From positions 1 to 16,498 of the forward strand of contig JASBUM010000472.1 of NCBI GenBank assembly GCA_030147905.1: a DNA stretch of 16,498 bases. The letters run 5' to 3'. The position numbers and the translations under genes are program-made. Under the pieces are notes generated by a model. That model saw only the letters and a program-made list of their open reading frames with translations, did not search any database and was not told where the DNA came from. Source of the DNA: Acidimangrovimonas sp. GTDB lineage: Bacteria; Pseudomonadota; Alphaproteobacteria; Rhodobacterales; Rhodobacteraceae. Below, one piece after another: positions 1 through 7,577 of the stretch (positions within the stretch are counted from its first letter, which is position 1; each line of letters starts with the position of its first letter).

Positions 1-321
1 TTCATCCGCACCAAGCCGCAATTCGACGAAAGGGGCGTCGACCGGATCATCTGTATTGCGGTCAACGATCCCTTCGTGATGAAGGCCTGGGGTCAGGCCA
101 CCGGTGCCGAGGAAGCGGGGATCATGCTGCTGGGCGATCCCGAGGGTGCCTTTACCCGCGCGATCGGCATGGATTTCACCGCCGAGCCCGCGGGCCTGAT
201 CGGCCGTTCGCGCCGCTATGCGCTTTACGCCGAGGACGGTGAAGTGAAGGTGCTGCACGCCGAGGAAAGCCCGGGCGTCTGCGCGACCTCGAGCGGCGAG
301 GAGATGCTTGCCGCGATCTGA
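1..321 (+). CDS. Peroxiredoxin, Prx5/redoxin type (5' end missing)
   Basis: The reading frame is open from the first base and ends at TGA 319-321, giving the last 106 residues; the start and the peroxidatic cysteine lie upstream of the window. The run ICIAVNDPFVMKAW, then LLGDPEGAFTRAIGM and a GLIGRSRRYAL strand, matches the second half of Prx5-type thiol peroxidases, which reduce H2O2 and organic peroxides in the cytoplasm. The cysteine in GVCATSSGEEML near the C-terminus sits where the resolving cysteine of atypical two-Cys Prx5 proteins lies; assigning it that role is inference. It converges with the mscS-type gene, leaving an 89-base GC-rich spacer. The family call is firm; the substrate is not known. 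Confidence 0.85.
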   Translation, partial: FIRTKPQFDERGVDRIICIAVNDPFVMKAWGQATGAEEAGIMLLGDPEGAFTRAIGMDFTAEPAGLIGRSRRYALYAEDGEVKVLHAEESPGVCATSSGEEMLAAI

Positions 322-410
322 ACGTGCGCGCCCGGCAACGCGCATCCGGCGCGGAACCGGGGACGCCGCCCGGCCGGCGCGGGCCCGGCGCACCGCCCGA
401 GCCGGCGCGA

Positions 411-1301
411 TCACGGCGCGACGGGACCCTGCGGTGCCGGCGCGGCGGGATCCTCGGGGGCTGCCTGGACGATGGTCCGGGTCGGGAAGGGGATATCGAT
501 GCCCTCGGCGTCGAAATTTTCCTTCACCTTGCGGGTCATGTCGGTCTTGAAACCCCAGAAATCGGCGCTCGACACCCAGCAGCGGCAGAGGAAATCGACC
601 GAGCTGTCGCCGAGGTTGGTCACCTGCAGGAAGAAGGCCGGATCGGTCATCGCCCGCGGATCGCCGGTGATCGTGTCGCGGATGATCCGTTCGGCCTTGG
701 CCAGGTCGGTATCGTAGGACACGCCGAACGTCCATTCCGCGCGCCGTGTCGTGTTGACCGAATAATTGGTGATCGTGTTGCCCCAGACCTTGGCATTGGG
801 CACGATGACCTGCAGGTTGTCCGGCGTTGCCAGTTCGGTGAAGTTCAGGTTGATCCCGCGCACCGACCCCGACACCCCGCCCACCGAGACGAAATCACCC
901 AGCTTGAAGGGCCGGAACAGGATGATCATCATCCCCGCCGCGACATTCGACAGCGTGCCCTGCAAGGCCAGGCCAACGGCCAGGCCCGCGGCGCCGAGAA
1001 CCGCGATGACCGAGGTCGTGCGGATGCCGAAGGTATTGAGCACGAACAGGACGGTGAAGGTCAGCACCGAATAGCGCGCGATATTGCCGAGGAAACTGAA
1101 CATCGCCTCGTCGAGCCGGGCATGGGTCTTGCCCAGGCGGGAAATCCGCGCATCCGCCCAGCGCGCGATGAAATAGCCGACGATCAGGATGATCAACGCG
1201 GCCACGACATTGCCCATGATCGCGGCAAGAAACTTCACCGTCAGCACGTCGCCGATCGTCTTGCCCTGGATCAGCGGCGTATTGAGTAAGTTGTTCAGCA
1301 T
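411..1301 (-). CDS. Small-conductance mechanosensitive channel, MscS family
   Basis: A 296-residue inner-membrane protein of typical small MscS length. There are hydrophobic segments near residues 30-50 and 75-95. The pore helix TM3 follows with the conserved Ala/Gly pattern [17 protein letters not shown] and then [11 protein letters not shown], the start of the cytoplasmic beta domain. The C-terminal tail is Pro/Ala-rich. Such channels open under membrane tension and release solutes on hypo-osmotic shock. The ATG at 1301-1299 lies inside the end of the upstream dehydratase gene (7-base overlap), so translation is probably coupled. It is the last gene of the minus-strand run. Which MscS paralogue it is cannot be decided here. 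Confidence 0.93.
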   Translation of the reverse strand: MLNNLLNTPLIQGKTIGDVLTVKFLAAIMGNVVAALIILIVGYFIARWADARISRLGKTHARLDEAMFSFLGNIARYSVLTFTVLFVLNTFGIRTTSVIAVLGAAGLAVGLALQGTLSNVAAGMMIILFRPFKLGDFVSVGGVSGSVRGINLNFTELATPDNLQVIVPNAKVWGNTITNYSVNTTRRAEWTFGVSYDTDLAKAERIIRDTITGDPRAMTDPAFFLQVTNLGDSSVDFLCRCWVSSADFWGFKTDMTRKVKENFDAEGIDIPFPTRTIVQAAPEDPAAPAPQGPVAP

Positions 1302-1594
1302 TGCGCCAGTTGCTCCATTTTCTTGGCCAGTTTCACGTCAAGTTCGCTCAGTCCGCCGGCGTCATGGGTGCTCAGGACCACTTCGACGGTATTGTAGACA
1401 TTCGACCATTCGGGGTGGTGGTTCCATTTCTCCGCCCAGAGTGCGACGCGCGTCATCCAGCCGAAGGCCTCGACGAAATTGCGGAAGCGATAGCATCGGG
1501 CGATGGCGTCGCGTCCTTCGACGACGGTCCAGCCGGCCTCCAGCAGCGGGGCGAGCATCTCGGGGCGGGCGCTGTCGCTCAGAACTTCTGCCAT
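1295..1594 (-). CDS. phhB: Pterin-4a-carbinolamine dehydratase
   Basis: A 99-residue protein, the usual length for the PCD/DCoH family, which dehydrates 4a-hydroxytetrahydropterin and so regenerates the pterin cofactor of aromatic amino acid hydroxylases. The active-site motif is visible as [17 protein letters not shown], with paired His, Pro and Trp, followed by the family's [18 protein letters not shown]. The ATG at 1594 is chosen over an in-frame ATG at 1666 because it has GGAGA just upstream and gives family length; the extra 24 residues are Pro/Arg-rich and not conserved-looking. The stop overlaps the mscS-type start by 7 bases. No aromatic hydroxylase gene is in the window, so its physiological partner is unknown. 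Confidence 0.93.
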   Translation of the reverse strand: MAEVLSDSARPEMLAPLLEAGWTVVEGRDAIARCYRFRNFVEAFGWMTRVALWAEKWNHHPEWSNVYNTVEVVLSTHDAGGLSELDVKLAKKMEQLAQC

Positions 1595-1675
1595 GGTCTC
1601 TCCGGTTGCATTGCCTTTCGGCCGGTTGGGTCTTGGCGGGTTCGCGTCCGGCGGGTGGCGGCGCAAGCCGCGCGA

Positions 1676-2890
1676 TCAGGCCCCGTCCGCCGGGTCGCAG
1701 CCCGCACCGTCCGCTGCCGTCCCCGCCCCCTTGCGGAAGGGCGTGAAGGCCGACAGGGCGGCCATTTCCTCGTCCGTCGCGTCGCGCTCTGCCTCGAGAT
1801 AGCGCGCGATCGCGTTTCGAAAACCCGGATCGCGGATCCAGTGCAGCGAATGGACCGCGCTGGGCACATAGCCGCGGGCCAGCTTGTGTTCACCTTGGGC
1901 GCCGGCCTCCACCCGGCCGCAGCCGGCCTCGAGCGCGAATTCGATCGCCTGATAATAGCACAGCTCGAAATGCAGGCAGGGGTGATCCTCGATGCAGCCC
2001 CAGTAGCGGCCGAAGAGCGTGTCGCGCCCGATGAAGTTCAGCGCCCCCGCCACCCAGTGCCCGTCGCGCCGCGCCATGACCAGCAGGATGTCGTCGCGCA
2101 TCTGCTCCTGCATCTGCTCGAAGAAGGCGCGCGTCAGATAGGGCCGGCCCCATTTGCGCGATCCGGTATCCTGATAGAAGCGCCAGAAGGCATCCCAGTG
2201 TTCGGGGCGCAGGTCGTCGCCGGTCAGCCGGTGTATGGTGCCGCCGAAATCCTGCGCCTGTCGGCGTTCCTTGCGGATCGCCTTGCGCTTGCGCGAGGCG
2301 AGCCCTGCCAGAAAGCCCTCGAAATCGCCATAGCCGGCATCATGCCAGTGGAACTGCTGCGTCACCCGGTGCAACAGCCCCATCTGCGCGCCCAGGCGGG
2401 CCTCCTCCTCGGTGCAGAAGGTCGCGTGCAGCGACGAGAGCGCATTGCCGTCGGCGATCTGGACGGCGCCCTGCAGCAGCGCGGTGCGGGCGGTATCCTC
2501 CACGCCCGGCCGGCACAACAGCCGCCGGCCCGTGGCCGGTGTGAAGGGTACCGCGATCTGCAGCTTGGGGTAGTAGTGGCCGCCCGCGAGTTCATAGGCA
2601 TGCGCCCAGTTGAAATCGAAGATGTATTCGCCCTGGCTGTCGGATTTGGCGTAAAGCGGCGCGAAACCCAGAGTGGTCTCGCCGAGCTTCGCCACCAGCG
2701 GCCGGGATTGCCAGCCGGTGCCCGGTCCGACCGAGCCGGAATGCTCCAGCGCGGTCAGGAACCGGTGCGTGGTGAAGGGATCGCACGGACGTCCGCCATC
2801 GGCGCATTCGGGTGCGGCGCAGACATCCCATTCATGCGCGGCCACATCCGCCACCCCGTTGAGAAGCGTGATGTCGATGGTTTCGCTCAT
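1676..2890 (-). CDS. DUF482/COG3146 GNAT-like N-acyltransferase family protein
   Basis: About 404 residues. The whole-length pattern matches the COG3146 (DUF482) family, described as peptidoglycan biosynthesis/recognition or FemAB-like GNAT proteins. Visible family blocks are FNWAHAYELAGGHYYPKLQ near residues 92-110, an Arg/Lys-rich stretch ASRKRKAIRKERR, then FYQDTGSRKWG, GRYWGC and GEHKLARGYVP near the C-terminus. The real substrate is not established. Two starts are possible: ATG 2890, used here, where the sequence becomes family-like (MSETI), and ATG 2914, which has AGGTGG directly abutting it and is therefore too close for a good ribosome site. It lies between GDPD and phhB in the same direction, with short gaps. 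Confidence 0.88.
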   Translation of the reverse strand: MSETIDITLLNGVADVAAHEWDVCAAPECADGGRPCDPFTTHRFLTALEHSGSVGPGTGWQSRPLVAKLGETTLGFAPLYAKSDSQGEYIFDFNWAHAYELAGGHYYPKLQIAVPFTPATGRRLLCRPGVEDTARTALLQGAVQIADGNALSSLHATFCTEEEARLGAQMGLLHRVTQQFHWHDAGYGDFEGFLAGLASRKRKAIRKERRQAQDFGGTIHRLTGDDLRPEHWDAFWRFYQDTGSRKWGRPYLTRAFFEQMQEQMRDDILLVMARRDGHWVAGALNFIGRDTLFGRYWGCIEDHPCLHFELCYYQAIEFALEAGCGRVEAGAQGEHKLARGYVPSAVHSLHWIRDPGFRNAIARYLEAERDATDEEMAALSAFTPFRKGAGTAADGAGCDPADGA

Positions 2891-2940
2891 GGGTTCCGGT
2901 CCGGCTGCATCCACCTAAGCTTGTGCTCGCGCGGCGCGGG

Positions 2941-3711
2941 TCAAGGGCGCAGCCGGGCCGGGTAGCCTTCGAAGGTGATGTTGTCGGCCATCTCGCGGGC
3001 CTGCGCCTCCTGTTCGGGGCTGCGCACGGTCCAGCACAGGATGGCCGCACCCGCCGCCTTCAGCGCCGCCACCCGCGGCGCGCCCAGATCGCGGGCGCGG
3101 TGGCTGATGAAACTGGCGCCGACGCGGTCGTAATCGGCGATTTCGGCCAGTTCGGTCCGGCGCGCCGGCGACAGCGCAGGCCAGTCTTCCGCGTCATAGC
3201 CGCAGGTCGTGAGCCCGCGCGGAAGATCCGGCGCAAGCCGCGCCATCGCCGCGACGGAATGGGGATTGAACGACATCACCGCGACGGGGCCGGCATAGCC
3301 CGTCAGCGCGGCGACGACCGCCTCTTCCAGCGGGCCGACCGCGGGGCCGTTGGCACCGTCCTGGTCCTTGATCTCGATCAGCAGCGGCACCTGTCCGGCC
3401 ACGATTGACAGCACCTCGGCAAGGGTGGGTATCCCGTCCGGTGCGTCGCGCAGCCGGGTCGCGCCCAGTTCGGCCGCGCTGCGTCCACGCACCGGGCCGC
3501 CGGCGGCCGTCAGCCGGTCGAGCGTATCGTCGTGAAAGACCATCGCCACCCCGTCCGAGGACGGCTGGATGTCGATCTCGATCCCGTAGCCGCGGTCGAC
3601 GGCGGCATGGATCGCCCCGCGTGAGTTCTCCGGCCGGCCCGCGGCGCGGTCGTGATAGGCGCGGTGGGCGATCGGGTTCCCGAGGAAGGCGGCTGGCAAG
3701 CGGGGCGGCAT
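2941..3711 (-). CDS. Glycerophosphodiester phosphodiesterase family protein
   Basis: 256 residues with a GDPD TIM-barrel signature: HR (16-17), PEN (27-29), the metal-binding pair EIDIQPSSDG (E45, D47) and the catalytic His in VFHDDTLDR (H60). LLIEIKDQ supplies the further acidic ligand. Enzymes of this family hydrolyse glycerophosphodiesters to glycerol-3-phosphate and an alcohol. There is no obvious signal peptide, so a cytoplasmic UgpQ-like enzyme is likely. The ATG shares one base with the upstream ridA-family stop (TGATG), so the two are translationally coupled. Substrate range cannot be read from sequence. Confidence 0.93.
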   Translation of the reverse strand: MPPRLPAAFLGNPIAHRAYHDRAAGRPENSRGAIHAAVDRGYGIEIDIQPSSDGVAMVFHDDTLDRLTAAGGPVRGRSAAELGATRLRDAPDGIPTLAEVLSIVAGQVPLLIEIKDQDGANGPAVGPLEEAVVAALTGYAGPVAVMSFNPHSVAAMARLAPDLPRGLTTCGYDAEDWPALSPARRTELAEIADYDRVGASFISHRARDLGAPRVAALKAAGAAILCWTVRSPEQEAQAREMADNITFEGYPARLRP

Positions 3712-4175
3712 CAGCGAATCTCGAAAATCGCCTCGATCTCGACGGCGACGCCGAGGGGCAGTGCCGCCGCGGAGACGGCCGAGCGCGCATGACGCCCCGC
3801 GTCGCCGAGGATCTCGACGAGGAAATCGGACGCGCCGTTGACCACTTTCGGCTGGTCGGTGAAATCCGGCGTGGAATTGACGAAGCCGATCAGCTTGACC
3901 ACCCGCACCAGACGGTCGAGATCGCCGTCGCAGGCCGCGCGGAGCTGCGCCAGAAGACCCAGTGCGCAGGCCCGTGCCGCCGCAGCGCCGGCCTCGGTGT
4001 CGAGGTCTGCCCCGAGCTTGCCGCGGATGAGCCCCTCGGGGCCTTGGCTGATCTGTCCCGAGACGAAGACAAGCGTGCCGCTTTGTACGAAGGGCACGTA
4101 ATTGGCGGCCGGCGCCGGAGCGGCGGGCAGGGTGATGCCGCGTTCGGTCAGGCGTTGCTCGATCGTTGCGCTCAT
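3711..4175 (-). CDS. RidA/YjgF/YER057c/UK114 family protein
   Basis: 154 residues. The Rid fold is recognised from VQSGTLVFVSGQISQGPEG, the central VVKLIGFVNSTPDF block and the C-terminal HARSAVSAAALPLGVAVEIEA. The Arg in HARSAV is at the place of the carboxylate-binding Arg of true enamine/imine deaminases; this suggests but does not prove deaminase activity, and the length of about 150 residues fits a Rid subgroup longer than RidA itself (about 130). The ATG at 4175 follows GGAGG with a 5-base gap, a clear ribosome site; the frame continues open to 4430 but only as an antisense shadow of the adaptor gene. It starts 61 bases after the HlyD-type gene and overlaps the GDPD start. Confidence 0.93.
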   Translation of the reverse strand: MSATIEQRLTERGITLPAAPAPAANYVPFVQSGTLVFVSGQISQGPEGLIRGKLGADLDTEAGAAAARACALGLLAQLRAACDGDLDRLVRVVKLIGFVNSTPDFTDQPKVVNGASDFLVEILGDAGRHARSAVSAAALPLGVAVEIEAIFEIR

Positions 4176-4236
4176 CGCTCCCTCCGGGTGTTGTCCAGGC
4201 CGGACACTAGCGCCGCCCCCGGCCGAGCGAAAGGGG

Positions 4237-5613
4237 CTATCGGTCTGCCGGCGGTCCGCGGTCGAGATAGGTGGCGAGGGGGGCGAAAAGCGCCGCCAGC
4301 GGATTGGCGGGCCCCATCCGGATGATGGCCTCGACCGGGGTTCCGGGCTTGAGCCGGCCCGCCGACGAGCCACCGCCCGAACCGCCGCTGCCCGAACCGC
4401 CGCTGCCCGGGCCACCGTCGGCCGGGCCACCGTCGTCAGGGCCGTCTGTGGGACCGTCGTTCAGCGCGACCTCGGCCCGGAAATAGACCCCGCCGCCGCC
4501 CGGGTCGGCGAAGCGATCGGCGGATATCCGTTCGATCCGCCCGGTCAGTTCGCGGCCCCCCTCGGCATCGCCGTCAGCCGGAATGATGCGGGCGCGGGTT
4601 CCCGGGCCTATCCGGGCGATCAGATGCGCCGGGATCCGCAGGCGCGCGACGCGAGGCGCCGCATCCTCGACGATCGACATGAGCGGCGCGGCCGCGCGCA
4701 CCACACCGGGCGCGGGCGGCGCGGTCAGGCCATGGACGACACCGGAAACCGGCGCCCGGATCACCAGCGCGGCCAGCCGGCCGCGGAGCAGCTCGAGCCG
4801 CAGCCGGGCGGCGTCGTCGGCCCGGTCGAGATCCCCGAGCGCGCTCAGCGCGGCGGCGCGGGCATCGGCGGCATCCGCGCGGCTGCCCAGAGCGATCCGC
4901 GCGGATTCTTCCCGAGCCATGGCACGGGCCGCGATCAACTGCCCCTGTCGTCCGGAATGTTCGGCGGCGGCGCGTTCGAATGCGCGCAGGCGATCACGGG
5001 TGCCCAGTCCGCGCGTGCTCAGCGCACGTGCACGGTCGAGATCCTCGGCGATCAGGGCGGCCTGCCGCTCTGCCGCCGCGATCTGCGTATCGAGCCCCTC
5101 GATGCGCCGCGCGATCTCGGCCTCCCGTCGCCGGTTCTGTTCGCGCACCGCCCGGCGCGCATCGCGGCGGGTCCGGAAATGCCTGCGCTCATCCTCGATC
5201 AGGCTGCGCAGCGCCTCATCGGATTCGGCCCGCAGCAGCAGCTCGGGAGGAAAGATCGGCTCGGTGCCGTCGCCGCGGCTTTCGGCACGCAGGCGGGCGC
5301 GGTGCAGGGCCCGGCGATCGCGCGCCCGTCGCAAGATCGCCGCCTCGGCCTCCAGCGCGCTGCCGTCGAGACGGATCAACGGCTGGCCGACCTTGACCGG
5401 GGATCCCTCGCGGACCAGCAGCGCCGCCACGGTGCCACCTTCGGCATGGGCGAGGACGGGCCGTGTCCTTTCCGGCGCGACGACGCCGGTCAGGCTCGCT
5501 GCGCCTTCGATCCTTGCACCCGCGGCCCAGGCAAGCGTGCCGCCCGCGAGAATGGCCAGCGCGATCAGCGCGCGGCGCGCCGGAATCCGCATGCGGAGGT
5601 GATGCGGCTTCAT
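4237..5613 (-). CDS. HlyD-family type I secretion periplasmic adaptor
   Basis: 458 residues: a cytoplasmic N-terminus, one membrane anchor (about 14-31), a first lipoyl half near EGGTVAALLVREGSPVKVGQ, a long charged alpha-helical hairpin rich in Arg, Ala and Glu (about 90-280), the second lipoyl half IRAPVSGVVHGL, and a beta-barrel region closing with LKPGTPVEAII. This is the membrane fusion protein that joins the ABC exporter to an outer-membrane TolC-like channel. Its ATG overlaps the ABC gene stop (ATGA), so the two are made together. Oddity: residues about 385-419 are almost purely Gly, Ser, Pro and Asp and are encoded in part by 15-base repeats. No TolC or RTX substrate gene is in the window. 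Confidence 0.92.
   Translation of the reverse strand: MKPHHLRMRIPARRALIALAILAGGTLAWAAGARIEGAASLTGVVAPERTRPVLAHAEGGTVAALLVREGSPVKVGQPLIRLDGSALEAEAAILRRARDRRALHRARLRAESRGDGTEPIFPPELLLRAESDEALRSLIEDERRHFRTRRDARRAVREQNRRREAEIARRIEGLDTQIAAAERQAALIAEDLDRARALSTRGLGTRDRLRAFERAAAEHSGRQGQLIAARAMAREESARIALGSRADAADARAAALSALGDLDRADDAARLRLELLRGRLAALVIRAPVSGVVHGLTAPPAPGVVRAAAPLMSIVEDAAPRVARLRIPAHLIARIGPGTRARIIPADGDAEGGRELTGRIERISADRFADPGGGGVYFRAEVALNDGPTDGPDDGGPADGGPGSGGSGSGGSGGGSSAGRLKPGTPVEAIIRMGPANPLAALFAPLATYLDRGPPADR
4376..4435. repeat. Four 15-base tandem units inside the HlyD gene
   Basis: Four consecutive 15-base units lie at 4376-4390, 4391-4405, 4406-4420 and 4421-4435. The first two are identical (CCCGAACCGCCGCTG); the last two end CCGGGCCACCGTCG and differ from each other by one base. 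The unit is five codons, so copy-number change keeps the adaptor frame. On the coding strand it gives the Gly/Ser/Pro-rich linker of the adaptor. Confidence 0.85.
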
Positions 5614-7427
5614 CGCTTCACCGGCCGCAGGCTGGCGAAGATCGGGCCGCGCACGGCCGCGGTCTTTGCGGCGGGGCCGGTGACGGGCCGCGTGTCGGAC
5701 GGGGCGGCGCCCCTGGTCGCGCCGGCCGGGCCGGGCGGCGTCTTCGCGGCCCCCGGCACCGGCCGCAGGGCGATCCCCGTGCGGGGGCTGATCGCGCGGA
5801 TCCTCCCGGCGTCGAGCGCCATGATCCGCCCGCATTCGCGTATCGCGGCCGGGCGATGGGCCATCACCAACGCCGCGCCCCCGGCGGCCAGGTGTCGGCG
5901 GAGCGCGGCGCCGATGGCGAGATTGCCGGCGTGGTCGAGATGGGCGTTGGGCTCGTCCAGAACCAGCAGCACCGGGGCGCCATAAAGCGCGCGCGCCAGT
6001 CCGATGCTCTGACGCTGGCCGCCCGACAACGGGGCCCCGTCCGGCTCGAGGGGCGTATCGAAACCGCCGGGCAGACCGCGGATCATCGCCTCCGCACCGG
6101 CCGCGCGGGCTGCGGCGATCACGGCAGCCGGGTCCGGCGACGGATCGAGCCGCGCGATGTTCTGGGCCACCGTTCCCTCGAACAGGGTGATCTGCTGGGG
6201 AAGATAGCCGATCCAGCGGCCGAGCCGATCGGCATCATGCAGCGCCAGAGCGCCGCCGCCCAGCGCGATCGTCCCGCGTGACGGCGTCCAGACGCCGGCC
6301 GCCAGTCGCGCCAGCGACGATTTTCCTGCCCCGCTCGGCCCGATCACGCCCATCGCCTCGCCGGGGTTCAGGCGAAAGTTGATGTCGATCAGCGCCGCGC
6401 GGCCGGCGCCCGGCGGCACCACGCCGACATCCGAAAATTCCAGCATCGCATCCGGGCGCAGGGTCGCGAGGCGAGGCGCGGCCGGCGGATCGCCTGCGAG
6501 AAGGGCGGACAGCTGTCGCCATGCCACGACCCCCCGTGCCAGCACGTCCCACTGGGCAATCGCGGTTTCCAGCGGGGCCAGTGCCCGGCTGAGCAGGACC
6601 GAGGCCGCGATCATCGCGCCCGGCGAGACCGCCCCGCGCAGCGCCAGCCATGCCCCCAGCCCCAGCATCGCCGATTGCACGAACAGCCGCAGGCTGCGTG
6701 TGAAGGCGGCGAAACCGCCCGCCAGGTCTGCCGCGCCGATCTCGGCGCCAAGGGCCGCGTCGCGCCGCCGGCGCCAGCGCGCGCGGGCGGTGCCCCGCAT
6801 GCCCAGGCCGCCCAGCGTCTCGGCGCCCGCGCGATAGCTTGCCGCCATTGATTCGGCCCCGTTGCGCAAGAGACCCGCCCGCGCCAGCCGCCGCCGCACC
6901 AGCAGCCGGTTCGTCGCCGCAAGCGCCAGGAGAACGGCGCTGGCAGCCAGCGCGAGCAGGCCAAGCTGGATATGGAAGGCGAAGATCACGGCGATGAAGA
7001 ACGGTGTCCACGGGATGTCGAACAGCGCCAGCGCGACCGGCGCGGCGAACAGCCGGCGGAGCGATTCGACGGCGCCTTCGGGCCCGGCGCCCGGATTGTG
7101 CTGCGCCTGCCGCAACGCGGCCGAGAAGACGCGCCCGTCCAGCCGGTCCTGCAATCGCGCACCGATTCGGGTCACGATCTGGCCGCGGGCATGATCCACG
7201 AAGGCGAGCATGACGAAGAGGAAGGCGGCGAGCAGGGTCAGCGCCAGAAGGGTTTCGGCGGAGCGGCTGCGCAGGACCCGGTCGTAGACCTGAAGCATGT
7301 AGAGCGGTCCGGTCAGCATCAGCGCGTTCACCGCGAAACTGAGCATCAGCAGAAGCGGAACCAGCCGCCGATTCGCGGCCAGAACGTGCCACAGGGAAGT
7401 CCGGCCGAGGGACGAGAACTGTGGCAA
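5610..7427 (-). CDS. Type I secretion system permease/ATPase (PrtD-like ABC exporter)
   Basis: 605 residues from the chosen start. The N-terminal membrane domain has the family hallmark LMLTGPLYMLQVYDRVL (about residue 35-52). The ATPase domain has Walker A GPSGAGKSS (about 360), the Q-loop GYLPQQITLFEGTV, signature LSGGQRQ (about 466), Walker B VLLVLDEP (about 486) and the switch His in MAHRP. It energises export of an unknown protein through the HlyD-type adaptor encoded next. The frame is open to an ATG at 7514, but that ATG has AGGCGG with no spacer. TTG 7427 has AAAGGA with a 6-base gap and gives family-like length, so it is preferred. A Pro/Ala-rich tail of about 53 residues follows the ATPase domain. 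The stop overlaps the adaptor start. Confidence 0.92.
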   Translation of the reverse strand: MPQFSSLGRTSLWHVLAANRRLVPLLLMLSFAVNALMLTGPLYMLQVYDRVLRSRSAETLLALTLLAAFLFVMLAFVDHARGQIVTRIGARLQDRLDGRVFSAALRQAQHNPGAGPEGAVESLRRLFAAPVALALFDIPWTPFFIAVIFAFHIQLGLLALAASAVLLALAATNRLLVRRRLARAGLLRNGAESMAASYRAGAETLGGLGMRGTARARWRRRRDAALGAEIGAADLAGGFAAFTRSLRLFVQSAMLGLGAWLALRGAVSPGAMIAASVLLSRALAPLETAIAQWDVLARGVVAWRQLSALLAGDPPAAPRLATLRPDAMLEFSDVGVVPPGAGRAALIDINFRLNPGEAMGVIGPSGAGKSSLARLAAGVWTPSRGTIALGGGALALHDADRLGRWIGYLPQQITLFEGTVAQNIARLDPSPDPAAVIAAARAAGAEAMIRGLPGGFDTPLEPDGAPLSGGQRQSIGLARALYGAPVLLVLDEPNAHLDHAGNLAIGAALRRHLAAGGAALVMAHRPAAIRECGRIMALDAGRIRAISPRTGIALRPVPGAAKTPPGPAGATRGAAPSDTRPVTGPAAKTAAVRGPIFASLRPVKR

Positions 7428-7433
7428 AACTGA

Positions 7434-7439
7434 TCCTTT
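7434..7439 (-). promoter_or_regulatory. Ribosome binding site AAAGGA deciding a TTG start
   Basis: AAAGGA on the minus strand lies 6 bases before the TTG at 7427. It is the best placed Shine-Dalgarno match among the possible starts of the type I exporter gene. Confidence 0.5.
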
Positions 7440-7444
7440 CGCCT

Positions 7445-7507
7445 TCAAAACGACCACGCCCCCCGTCTGGTTTGGGGAACCGGCCGGGTGCCACCGTTGT
7501 TTTGCAT
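7445..7507 (-). CDS. Possible 20-residue leader peptide upstream of the ABC exporter
   Basis: A short reading frame starts at ATG 7507 and ends with TGA at 7445; its product begins MQNNGGTRPV and ends GAWSF. It has AGGCGG 7 bases upstream, which is ideal spacing, whereas the same AGGCGG directly abuts the exporter's alternative ATG at 7514. The stop lies 17 bases before the exporter's TTG, whose own ribosome site (AAAGGA) falls in that gap. The arrangement would suit a translationally coupled leader. This is inference from spacing only; no homology is recognised and the frame may be chance. Confidence 0.3.
   Translation of the reverse strand: MQNNGGTRPVPQTRRGAWSF
7476..7501 (+). promoter_or_regulatory. 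Weak candidate EcfG-type promoter before mlaA
   Basis: GGAAC at 7476-7480 is followed after 17 bases by TGTT at 7498-7501, about 77 bases before the mlaA ATG and in the right direction. The pattern resembles the three elements near the sigma gene, but a match this loose is expected about once by chance in a window of this size. Confidence 0.22.
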
Positions 7508-7577
7508 CGCGCATCCGCCTAAATCTGACGGGCATCCCGGGGCCGGTCTTTCCCCGCCAGTTCGGACAGTAAATTCG

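Noticed and set aside
1301..2965. A 554-codon plus-strand frame
   Set aside because: It lies opposite the clearly recognised phhB and DUF482 genes and shows no domain; it is a high-GC antisense frame.
4102..5985. A 627-codon plus-strand frame
   Set aside because: It is antisense to the HlyD adaptor and the end of the ABC exporter gene, both of which carry strong family motifs.
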